Shown here piece by piece: positions 16,620 through 23,970 of a stretch of 64,000 nt of DNA; positions within the stretch are counted from its first letter, which is position 1; the number at the start of each line of letters is the position of its first letter. The stretch comes from Labrenzia sp. VG12 (GTDB lineage Bacteria > Pseudomonadota > Alphaproteobacteria > Rhizobiales > Stappiaceae), in assembly GCF_002237595.1 (NCBI RefSeq), contig NZ_CP022529.1, positions 2,480,001 through 2,544,000 on the forward strand, written 5' to 3'. A program made the translations under genes and the position numbers. The notes beneath the pieces are model-generated. The model saw only the letters and a list, made by a program, of their open reading frames with translations, was not told the DNA's origin and did no database searches.

Positions 16620-18446
16620 ATGGCGACAGACAAATTTCACATTTTTCTTATTCGACCAACCAAATATGACGATGACGGCTATCCGATTCATTGGCATAAA
16701 ACCACAATCCCGGCCAATTCACTTTCCTGCCTTGCAGGAATTTCTTTGGATTGCAAGGAACGGCAAGTCCTTGGTCCCGATGTGGAAATTGCGACCCGCG
16801 CCATCGATGAAGGCAACACCCGCATTCGCCCCCACCAGATCATCCATGAGATCCGGCGCGATGGGGCACGTGGCCTGATCTGCTTCGCCGGTGTCCAGAG
16901 CAATCAGTTCCCTCGTGCCATTGACCTCGCCCAGCCGTTTCTGGCGGCAGGCCTGCCCGTCGCTGTCGGCGGATTTCATGTGACCGGCTGCATGGCAATG
17001 CTTGACGAAATGCCAAGGGACATGCGCGACGCATTGGACATGGGGGTTTCCTTTTTTCTCGGCGAGGCAGAAGGCGGGCGCTTTGACGCTGTGCTGCGAG
17101 ACGCCTATGCGGGCGTCCTGAAACCGGTCTACGACTACACCAGGGATCTTCCGTCACTTCCAGGGCAACCGGTGCCTGTCGTTGAAAAGGCACAGGTAGA
17201 ACAGTCGACATTGGGCTACGGCAGTTTCGATCTCGGTCGCGGGTGCCCGTTTGAATGCAGTTTTTGCTGTATCATCAATGTGCAGGGCAGAGGCAGCCGC
17301 TTTCGCTCGACCGGGGACCTTGAGAAGATCATCAGGGATCACGCCAGGATCGGTGTCACCAAGTTCTTCGTCACGGACGACAATTTCGCACGCAACCGGA
17401 ACTGGGAAGCCTTTCTCGATACGCTGATCCGGCTTCGCGAGGAAGACGGGCTCAGGTTCACCCTGATCATTCAGGTCGATACCCTGTGCCACAAGATCCC
17501 GAATTTCATAGACAAATGCGTTAGAGCCGGTGTCGATCAGGTGTTTATCGGGCTGGAAAACATCAATCCGGACAACCTGGCCGGCTCCAAGAAAAGACAG
17601 AACAAGATCACCGACTACCGTGAGATGTTCCTCGCTTGGAAGAAACACCCCGTGGTCCTGACCGCCGGTTACATCATCGGGTTTCCCAACGACACCCGAG
17701 AATCCGTCCTTCACGATATCGATGTCCTCAAGCGCGAGCTTGCTGTCGACATACTCTCACTGTCGATCCTCACGCCGCTGCCAGGCTCCGAGGACCACAA
17801 GAACGCCGTGGCCGCAGGCACCTGGATCCATCCGGATCTCAATCGCTACGATTTGACCCATAGTGTGATCCGGCATCCGAACTTGCCCGGCGACGAGCTC
17901 GACAAGCTCTACATCGAAGCCTGGGCAACCTTCTATTCCCCGGACCATTGCCGCACCATCCTGCGCCGCGCGGCTGCGCTTGGAAGCAACAAGAAAATTG
18001 CGACCATGAACCGGCTGCTGATCTATGGAACCGGATCACGGCTCCACAATGTCTTTTCGCTCGACGGCGGATTCTTGCGATTGAAATACCGTCGTGACCG
18101 CCGCCCGGGTTTGCCGGTCGAAAGCCCTCTGATCTTCTATCCCAAACATGCCTTTGAAACGGTGCGCAACATTTTGCTGCTGATGCTCACACGCTGGCGT
18201 TACCTGCGCTTCATCAAGGCACTCTGGAGCGACCCCGGGCGCTTTGACTACGTGGATGCGGCCATTGCACCGGTTGGCGCGGGCGATTTCGAGAGGCTGA
18301 AACTCTACACCGCAACAAGAGGCGGACAAGAAGCTGTTGCCAATCATCGCAAGATGGAAGCCATCAAGAAAAAGGCTCGGTCAAAAGCACTTGCCGGCAC
18401 CTTAAAAACGAAAATGGGTGTCACATATCCTGGCCCGCATTCATAA
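16620..18446 (+). CDS. B12-binding-type radical SAM protein
   Basis: The 608-aa enzyme has an N-terminal cobalamin-binding-like fold (residues ~1-170; VAVGGFHVTGCMAML and FFLGEAEGG, without a clear DxHxxG). A radical SAM core follows with CPFECSFC (CxxxCxxC, 4Fe-4S) after DLGRG, then DDNFARN, IGLENINPDNL and GYIIGFPNDT. The C-terminal ~200 residues are basic and may contact membrane or lipid. The ATG at 16620 has GAGGGACAGTT upstream. Its reaction is unknown; relatives methylate or rearrange lipids and antibiotics. It ends 26 bp inside the convergent minus-strand gene. Confidence 0.8.
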   Translation: MATDKFHIFLIRPTKYDDDGYPIHWHKTTIPANSLSCLAGISLDCKERQVLGPDVEIATRAIDEGNTRIRPHQIIHEIRRDGARGLICFAGVQSNQFPRAIDLAQPFLAAGLPVAVGGFHVTGCMAMLDEMPRDMRDALDMGVSFFLGEAEGGRFDAVLRDAYAGVLKPVYDYTRDLPSLPGQPVPVVEKAQVEQSTLGYGSFDLGRGCPFECSFCCIINVQGRGSRFRSTGDLEKIIRDHARIGVTKFFVTDDNFARNRNWEAFLDTLIRLREEDGLRFTLIIQVDTLCHKIPNFIDKCVRAGVDQVFIGLENINPDNLAGSKKRQNKITDYREMFLAWKKHPVVLTAGYIIGFPNDTRESVLHDIDVLKRELAVDILSLSILTPLPGSEDHKNAVAAGTWIHPDLNRYDLTHSVIRHPNLPGDELDKLYIEAWATFYSPDHCRTILRRAAALGSNKKIATMNRLLIYGTGSRLHNVFSLDGGFLRLKYRRDRRPGLPVESPLIFYPKHAFETVRNILLLMLTRWRYLRFIKALWSDPGRFDYVDAAIAPVGAGDFERLKLYTATRGGQEAVANHRKMEAIKKKARSKALAGTLKTKMGVTYPGPHS

Positions 18447-20079
18447 CCGGCGCATTCGACGGAATTTCATCCGTGTCAGATGTCGGTGCAAAGGCCCCGC
18501 GCACATTCGCTTGGAAGCTGTTTGTCACCAAGATCTGTTCACCGATCTCATCGGTATAGGTCAGGGTCATGCGTGGGCCAAACCCTTCGTCATCGGTTCC
18601 ACCCTTTTTCCAGTCGCTTCCCGTGTGCGCGTTTGGCATCAATGACCATCGCCTTGCCGTGATGCCAAGTGTTGCCAGAAGTCCCTCCACTTCCTTGCTG
18701 ATGTAGTCACGGTTTGTCCCACTCGTGGCCGGGTAGACCTTTTCCACCGGGTGTTTGAACACGACACCCTTTGCCTCGGATGCAAATTCCGTCAGGCCCC
18801 ATGCCATGGAAAACCGCGCGAGCGCCAACGCTTCTGCCGCGTCTTCATCGCCGCCCATATCCAGAAAACTCTGCTTCCAGAGTTTGGCATGTTCCTCCAG
18901 TGCTTCGGCTTCCTCTTCGGCGGTCAAGCCAAGTTGACGATACCGGTCGAAGGACGTTTCCCGGGCAGGAACAGCGACCGGTGGCCTTCCTGGGACCGAA
19001 TGGAATGTATCAACACCAGACCGGACGGTTTCCTGATCCAGGGCCAGCTCGACCGGCGCTGCGTCCTGAGCTGACGCGTCGGGAAAAAGCCGTGCGCTTT
19101 CGCCGCCATCTGCCTCCGGTCCCTCCGGCTCACCTGCCTCGCCGCCTGGCGTCGCTGATCCATCCAGGTAGATGAAGTAGCCGCCATATTTTCGTGCGAA
19201 ATCCTTTTTCCAGGGCATGCCCAGCGACCTGGCCGTCGCAAGCTCGCCAAGGATGGAGGACGCCAGCGCAGGATCGCTCCGATGAAGCCGGCGAATATTT
19301 TTCTCCGTTGCGCGCCAATCGACGTCACCGAAGTCTTCGGCAATGTGTTCCGGAAAGACGCTGTCTCCAAACAATTCGTCCCAGAGGCCTTCGCTACCGT
19401 TCGACGGATCCGAGCCGTCGGGAGTTCCCTGCCATGCCTCGTTCAGAATTTCGAGGGATCGGTTGGTCCTGTTGTCGAGGTCATGGATCTGCCCCTTGTG
19501 TTTCCGGACAAACCTGTCTTCAAGGCGCTGATAAACGGCGGCATAGCCAGCCGCATGTTGGCCTGCTGCATCGTCGAAATGCGTGGACAGAAACTCTGAA
19601 ACCGGCCTCTCGAAGACCCTTCTGTTTTCAAACCCGGCCGCGGGTCGGCGCCGCTCCGAAGGTGGCAGGTCCTCTTTTGTAATATTGATGTCGACAGCGG
19701 CCAGTGCGGCGGACACGAGCCCGTTGCTGTTGACGATCCAGTCTGAGTTGACGTCGCCGATTGCTGCAAGCGTGTCGTAATCCACTTCCGACTGCTCAAC
19801 CAACTGGGCGAAGAAGGCCATCTTGAGATATTTTTCTTCAAGATCCCCTCCGCTCTCCAGAACAACGGTGTCTTCCTGAGAGCGTTCGGCGGGCGGAACC
19901 CAGTCTCGCGACCGTTCCGAGTAGGGACCGATTTCCACGTCGATATTCCCGACGACGGACAGCGGCCCAGGTCCGCCCCGAATGACAAATTCTTTTCCTT
20001 CGTTATTCGTATAGATGATGTAGAGATGCCCGAAATCCTTCGAAGCGGCATCCGTCACACGAAGCTCGATAGTTTCCAT
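18421..20079 (-). CDS. Large acidic protein of unknown function in phage island
   Basis: The 552-aa product from ATG 20079 (GGAG six bases upstream) has no signal peptide. Residues ~10-130 form a discrete domain: HLYIIYTNNEGKEFVIRGGP, GNIDVEIGPYSERSRDW, then NSNGLVSAALAAV. This order of a Tyr-rich strand pair and an NSN-x-x-V helix recalls phage- or toxin-associated papain/NlpC-like folds, but no catalytic triad can be assigned. The middle is helical, and an acidic Pro/Gly linker leads to a C-terminal domain (HAKLWKQSFLDMGG, TLTYTDEIGEQILVTN). It lies between the terminase block and the cargo. It could be a virion or effector protein. Confidence 0.55.
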   Translation of the reverse strand: METIELRVTDAASKDFGHLYIIYTNNEGKEFVIRGGPGPLSVVGNIDVEIGPYSERSRDWVPPAERSQEDTVVLESGGDLEEKYLKMAFFAQLVEQSEVDYDTLAAIGDVNSDWIVNSNGLVSAALAAVDINITKEDLPPSERRRPAAGFENRRVFERPVSEFLSTHFDDAAGQHAAGYAAVYQRLEDRFVRKHKGQIHDLDNRTNRSLEILNEAWQGTPDGSDPSNGSEGLWDELFGDSVFPEHIAEDFGDVDWRATEKNIRRLHRSDPALASSILGELATARSLGMPWKKDFARKYGGYFIYLDGSATPGGEAGEPEGPEADGGESARLFPDASAQDAAPVELALDQETVRSGVDTFHSVPGRPPVAVPARETSFDRYRQLGLTAEEEAEALEEHAKLWKQSFLDMGGDEDAAEALALARFSMAWGLTEFASEAKGVVFKHPVEKVYPATSGTNRDYISKEVEGLLATLGITARRWSLMPNAHTGSDWKKGGTDDEGFGPRMTLTYTDEIGEQILVTNSFQANVRGAFAPTSDTDEIPSNAPVMNAGQDM

Positions 20080-20229
20080 TTCAGTCTCCGAAACTGGCAT
20101 CAGACAGGCCTCCGGCAAACGATGGTGCCGAACAGCAAATGACGTCGTTGAATCAACGCGAAGTCGTGAGGGTTTCCGGGAAAGCGTGATGCGCTGCTTC
20201 ACTCACAGCGTGCCTTGGGCGGAACGTTT

Positions 20230-20457
20230 TTAGTACCGTCCTGCCAACTCTTGAGAGCAGTTGATCGGCTGAAGGACCTTGCTCCTACCCGGCTGATAGC
20301 TGAGAAAAACCTGCAGGACTACATCTAGCGGCTTTGCGAGTTGGTCTCGTTTCGCGTCGACATCGCAGCCCCGCTCCCGCAGGAAGTAAAACATCACCGG
20401 TGCGCATGTTGGTCTCGGCCCGATGACCGGTTCATCAAATAGAGCGTGCGGTTTCAA
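20230..20457 (-). CDS. Small hypothetical protein (75 aa)
   Basis: The frame opens with TTG six bases after the stop of the membrane protein gene. The peptide (ALFDEPVIGPRPTCAPVMFY...QVFLSYQPGRSKVLQP) has ordinary composition but matches no family I know. No good ribosome site is seen, so translational coupling to the upstream gene would be needed. It may be real or chance. Confidence 0.3.
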   Translation of the reverse strand: MKPHALFDEPVIGPRPTCAPVMFYFLRERGCDVDAKRDQLAKPLDVVLQVFLSYQPGRSKVLQPINCSQELAGRY

Positions 20458-20463
20458 CCAACT

Positions 20464-20871
20464 TCAAACCAGCGAGAAGGCGGCAAGGGCGGCGGCTTGA
20501 AACACGCAGTAAAGCAGCAGCACAGAGAGTATGCGTCTTATCCATGTCACTCTTGCAGCCCTGCGCGGATAGCACAGGGCCAACTGGAGAAGACTGAGTA
20601 CAACGTCGGCTAAAAAAAACGCAATTACGTAATTCCGGTAATCGTTAAACAAAAGAGAAATAAGGTCGCGATCAAAAAAGATACAAAGGTACAAATAGAG
20701 AAAAAAAGTGGTGCTCAACCCAACAAAACTGTCAGAAAGGCGACCGATCTTGGAAGTGTCAGGCCCCAGCACCAGGCGGACATTGAGATAAACTCTGAAT
20801 AGAAGTGACACGGGCCAGAAAGCCAGGAACCCAAAATACGCAACAACCTGCAGATACTCGAGCCATTCCAT
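20464..20871 (-). CDS. Small multi-span membrane protein, unknown
   Basis: The 135-aa protein has four hydrophobic segments (VVAYFGFLAFWPVSLLF, FVGLSTTFFLYLYLCIFF, YVIAFFLADVVLSLLQLAL, ILSVLLLYCVFQAAALAAF). It is AT-richer than its neighbours, which suggests transfer. It sits within the phage island after the DUF2833 gene, where holins or small membrane morons occur. It is larger and has more spans than most holins. The family is not recognised. A 27-codon ORF just upstream (20884-20967) starts MEQLENMYWLWQWRY but lacks a ribosome site. Confidence 0.55.
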   Translation of the reverse strand: MEWLEYLQVVAYFGFLAFWPVSLLFRVYLNVRLVLGPDTSKIGRLSDSFVGLSTTFFLYLYLCIFFDRDLISLLFNDYRNYVIAFFLADVVLSLLQLALCYPRRAARVTWIRRILSVLLLYCVFQAAALAAFSLV

Positions 20872-20999
20872 CGCTTTTACCGTTCACATACCTTTGCAGC
20901 TCAGTTCCAGCGCCTCGCCGTCATAACGCCACTGCCAGAGCCAATACATGTTCTCCAATTGTTCCATTGCAATAAATCACAGCATCAAACGCATTGCAC

Positions 21000-21500
21000 C
21001 TAAAAATTGTCCTGCTCCCCACCACGCGCACCGTCGCTCCCGGTCCAGGCATAGATCAGGAAGTCTTCGCCGCCCCGGCCGTAGGACTTGAGCCGGCCTT
21101 CCCGTTCCGCCCCAAGTGCCTCAATCCAGCGATGGGCAATATCGTGCCCACACATCGTGATCACCTGAAGTCGCCGGCAATCACGTTCAATCTGCGGGCG
21201 CAACGACAGGATATGCCGCGTGATCAGCGGCACACAGCGCTTGAATCGCGCTGTTCCAAAAGCCCAGGCCTGCCAGTGTTGCGGATCGAAAGCCGACGCC
21301 TGGCTGAAGCCGAAGGCTGCCGCCGGCTGGCCGTCATACCAGACTGACCAGACCATGCCTGGCACTGCCGTCTCGATCGCGCAGACACCCAGGGCGCGCG
21401 TGTCCCAGACCTCCCAGAGACACGAGATTTCCTCAAAATCCTGCTGACGCATGTTCGCTGCAATGTAGCTGACATCACGCAGACACAGGTCCTTGATCAG
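21000..21500 (-). CDS. DUF2833 phage protein (T7 gp13-like)
   Basis: The 166-aa protein reads IKDLCLRDVSYIAANMRQQD, then GMVWSVWYDGQPAAAFGFSQ, WQAWAFGTARFKRCVPLITR and the C-terminal WIEALGAEREGRLKSYGRGGEDFLIY. This matches DUF2833, related to T7 gp13 and to acetyltransferase folds. The conserved sequence begins at a CTG (21500-21498) that overlaps the terminase stop as CTGA, where relatives have ATGA. No ATG exists before residue 18, so either CTG is used or the start is lost. It directly follows the large terminase. Confidence 0.68.
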   Translation of the reverse strand: MIKDLCLRDVSYIAANMRQQDFEEISCLWEVWDTRALGVCAIETAVPGMVWSVWYDGQPAAAFGFSQASAFDPQHWQAWAFGTARFKRCVPLITRHILSLRPQIERDCRRLQVITMCGHDIAHRWIEALGAEREGRLKSYGRGGEDFLIYAWTGSDGARGGEQDNF

Positions 21501-23077
21501 AAGCCGCCGAGGGGATCGTCCAGCGGCTTCATCTGGCTTCGGCCGGTGTTCGTCAGAATTTTTTTCAGGTCCGCCCTGTCTTTCCATCCCCATGCCTCGA
21601 CCATCGCATCGGCTTCGTCCGGCGACGCACCGAGCCGTTCCTTGATGTCTTCCTTGCTCTCGATCAGGATCCGGCCGCCCTTCATCTTCCAGCGATGCGC
21701 CGTCAGCTGCGCCTTGATCGTGGCGGAGCGCCTGATCGCGACCCCCGCCCCGCTTTTGGGGTGAAGCGCCTCGCGAAACCGCCAGTAAAGCTGGGCCCGC
21801 AGATTGTAGAAGGGAATGCGGCTGTCTTTCGCGGTCTCGCCGGACTGGGCGGAAAAGACGCATTTTTCGACAGGAATACCGTTCTCACGGGTCAGAAATC
21901 CGACCGTATCTCCACCCCAGCCGCCGGTACAGTCGACCACGATCAGCGCATTGTCCCTCCGCTCCCGGATGATTAGCGCACCGACATCCGCTCCATCCTT
22001 GGTATCAGCCCCCTTGCGGACGATATTCTGTTCAAACCGCCGGCCGTGCAAAGGCTGCAGGACAGTCTTGTCCTTACCACCCTGCGCAACATCCACAGCC
22101 AGCACATCCATCGGCTGGTCCTTGTCGACATTCTCGTCATAGCGCTGAAAGGCCAGGTCAACCCAGTCGGACGGGATCACCTGCCAATCATGATCCTGTC
22201 GGGCGGCCAGAAAATCGCCGGTCTTCAGCGCGGTCCGCATCGGCTCCGGCATCTGGTCGAGCTGCGCATCATAGTCAGCGCCCAGAAACTTGTTGTCCTG
22301 CCGCCGTGCGGGAATGAAGGTGCGGCTTTTCGGCGTGCGCAATTCGCCCTCGATCTCGACCGGTTCCGGCCCGTCAACCCAGACGGTTCGAATGGCGTCG
22401 CCATCGTCGATGAAAACGGCCCAGAGCAGGTCTCCGGGCTTGACCTTGCCATGGAGCGGGTGAAGCGGGTCAAGCCAGGGTCCGAACCAGTCACTCAGAT
22501 AATCACCCTGTCCACCAATTGGCGGATTGGTAGCGATCAGGCCACGGCAACGTTGTCCCATCCGGCTGCTGCGCAGCCAGCCGAGCACAAAGATGATCTT
22601 GCGCGGGTCCATCTGCGCCCCTTCATCGAAGGCCTTCAGGTCATGGTCGCGCCCTTGCCAGTCTTCTTCAGAACCAGGCAGCCCCAGATGACCGAACTCG
22701 ATCAGGCGTTCGTCCGGGCCAACCCAGCGTGGCGGATTTCCGGTGATCTTTCCCATCTCCGCCTGCCGCATCAGCGCGTTCATGCGTTCGATCAGCCCCT
22801 TCAGTGATTTTAGTGATTGCCGGAAGATGGCGGCCTTGTGATGGGCGAACAGCGCCAGGCCGGCGATCAGGTCCGTTTTGCCACCACCGGCGGCACCACC
22901 ATAGAGTGTCAGATCAGCCTTTGAGAAATAGCCGTCCGTCTGGGGGCCATGTTGCGGCCGCCAGACGTCGAACTGATCCAGAACCCCGGCTTCATCCAAT
23001 TTCTTTTGCAGGGCGACACGATTGGGTGGCTCCATCCTGTCAATGGTTCTGATCAGTGTTTCCAGAGCCGTCGTCAT
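21497..23077 (-). CDS. Phage terminase large subunit
   Basis: This is the 526-aa DNA-packaging motor. Walker A is GGAAGGGKTD (residues ~60-70) and Walker B is LKAFDEGAQM (~165). RKIIFVLGWLRSS and IATNPPIGGQGDYLSDWF follow. The nuclease domain has VLAVDVAQGGKD and ALIVVDCTGGWGG, with further acidic residues near the end (SPDEADAMVEAW). It is complete, unlike the portal. It overlaps the small terminase gene by 38 bp and the DUF2833 gene by 4 bp, so they form one operon. Confidence 0.88.
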   Translation of the reverse strand: MTTALETLIRTIDRMEPPNRVALQKKLDEAGVLDQFDVWRPQHGPQTDGYFSKADLTLYGGAAGGGKTDLIAGLALFAHHKAAIFRQSLKSLKGLIERMNALMRQAEMGKITGNPPRWVGPDERLIEFGHLGLPGSEEDWQGRDHDLKAFDEGAQMDPRKIIFVLGWLRSSRMGQRCRGLIATNPPIGGQGDYLSDWFGPWLDPLHPLHGKVKPGDLLWAVFIDDGDAIRTVWVDGPEPVEIEGELRTPKSRTFIPARRQDNKFLGADYDAQLDQMPEPMRTALKTGDFLAARQDHDWQVIPSDWVDLAFQRYDENVDKDQPMDVLAVDVAQGGKDKTVLQPLHGRRFEQNIVRKGADTKDGADVGALIIRERRDNALIVVDCTGGWGGDTVGFLTRENGIPVEKCVFSAQSGETAKDSRIPFYNLRAQLYWRFREALHPKSGAGVAIRRSATIKAQLTAHRWKMKGGRILIESKEDIKERLGASPDEADAMVEAWGWKDRADLKKILTNTGRSQMKPLDDPLGGF

Positions 23078-23531
23078 CTCCCGGCAGATCCTTTGCGGTC
23101 AGAAGTGCCATCACGCCCAGCGCGATTTCATTCGAACTTCGTGGTTTCAACGCCTCGAGCCGTCCAGCGTCGTCCGGCCCAGCCAGGATGTTCCAGCTTT
23201 CCAGCTCCGAACGGTCCCGCCACCCGGCCCGGTTCTTCATGTTCAGCGCCCAGGCACTGGCGTTGAACTTTGGCAACTCGCCCTGGCTGCCAGCCTTGCC
23301 AATACGTTCCCACTCCAGAAGCCCGCGCCGTGCGGCCGCTTCAAGTTGTTCAGCTGGAAAATCCTCCGGGAACTGCTCCGCGTAGTACCGAAGGGTCTTG
23401 CGGTCCGCACCTGGAAAGCTGTCGATCGAAAAACCGGCGGCAATATGGTCGCAGAATGCGCTGCAAGCCCGCCGCCTGTCTTCCGGTGTCGGCCATGGCA
23501 GCGCGCAAGCGCCGCTGCCCATTTGAGCCAT
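23040..23531 (-). CDS. Phage terminase small subunit-like protein
   Basis: The 163-aa protein starts at ATG 23531 with GAGGTGACGC upstream. It has an N-terminal helix-turn-helix-like part (FCDHIAAGFSIDSFPGADRKTLRYYAEQFP), a coiled middle, and FNASAWALNMKNRAGWRDRS, which is common in small terminases that bind the packaging site. An acidic C-terminus overlaps the large terminase start. Position and length support the call. It is the first gene of the terminase operon. Confidence 0.7.
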   Translation of the reverse strand: MAQMGSGACALPWPTPEDRRRACSAFCDHIAAGFSIDSFPGADRKTLRYYAEQFPEDFPAEQLEAAARRGLLEWERIGKAGSQGELPKFNASAWALNMKNRAGWRDRSELESWNILAGPDDAGRLEALKPRSSNEIALGVMALLTAKDLPGDDDGSGNTDQNH

Positions 23532-23670
23532 GCGTCACCTCGCTCATCATCAGTCGAAAGAAAAGTCACCCTCGTACGGCGCGGTCGCGCCCCAATGGAA
23601 ATCCGGCATACGAACACGTGGGGTGTTCGATGGATGCAGTATTCCAGGATGACTTGATAAGACCTCTTAT

Positions 23671-23755
23671 AGCTCCGTTTTGACGAGCCTGTCCAATCAC
23701 CTGAACCAACTGAACCACCTGTTTAGATTGACCTTTTCAGTTTGCTCTGACCAAT
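23671..23755 (-). repeat. Copy B of the imperfect repeat upstream of phage operons
   Basis: It aligns with 14766-14850 over about 85 bp with conserved blocks GTTTTGACGA, GTCCA, TGTTTAG and CTGACCAATCA. It lies ~140-220 bp upstream of the small terminase start. Copy B lacks the strong hairpin of copy A, so shared function would rest on primary sequence rather than structure. Confidence 0.5.
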
Positions 23756-23931
23756 CAGGACCTTGGCAGAAGCCGACATTATGCGCCTATGAAGAGACTT
23801 TTTCTGTCCCCATCTTCAGAACCTTCGGAGGACCACCGCTTCTTTGCCGGAGCCATGCATTCACCTGCTTCATCACCCGTCCGGACCTGCCAGACTTCGC
23901 AAACCGCACTTGACTCAGCTTCCATTTCATA

Positions 23932-23958
23932 ATTAGTTCGGTAACTGAACGAACTAAT
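23932..23958. promoter_or_regulatory. Perfect 9-bp inverted repeat operator before the ROK gene
   Basis: ATTAGTTCG (23932-23940) and CGAACTAAT (23950-23958) flank a 9-bp spacer. The right arm ends right at the ribosome-binding site of the ROK gene. Location and symmetry fit an operator bound by the ROK repressor itself, blocking the whole operon. Confidence 0.75.
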
Positions 23959-23970
23959 GAGGTGCCCGTC

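Larger units (their letters stand above)
10051..23531 (-). mobile_element. Decayed podovirus-type prophage module split by non-phage genes
   Basis: In minus-strand order there are small terminase, large terminase, a DUF2833 (gp13-like) protein, unknown genes, then (after a plus-strand cargo block) a Pro-rich pre-portal protein, portal, a Bbp19-like protein, a gp9-like scaffold and a GH73 lysozyme. This order fits T7-like podoviruses. Portal and scaffold are broken. No capsid, tail tubes, polymerase, integrase or repressor is present. Rhodanese, ftrA and a radical SAM gene occupy 14960-18446. No attachment sites were found, so the limits given are those of the recognisable phage genes. Confidence 0.7.
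23532..23961. other. Intergenic region between phage small terminase and ROK regulator
   Basis: This 430-bp gap has no supported gene. It carries copy B of the phage-operon repeat (23671-23755), two near-tandem CTGAACCA units (23701-23718), and the ROK operator (23932-23958) at its right end. It is also the boundary between the phage island and the sugar-type transporter operon; no integrase site was recognised. Confidence 0.5.

Noticed and set aside
20884..20967. 27-codon ORF MEQLENMYWLWQWRY in the phage island
   Set aside because: No Shine-Dalgarno and no family; mentioned beside the membrane protein but not annotated as a gene.
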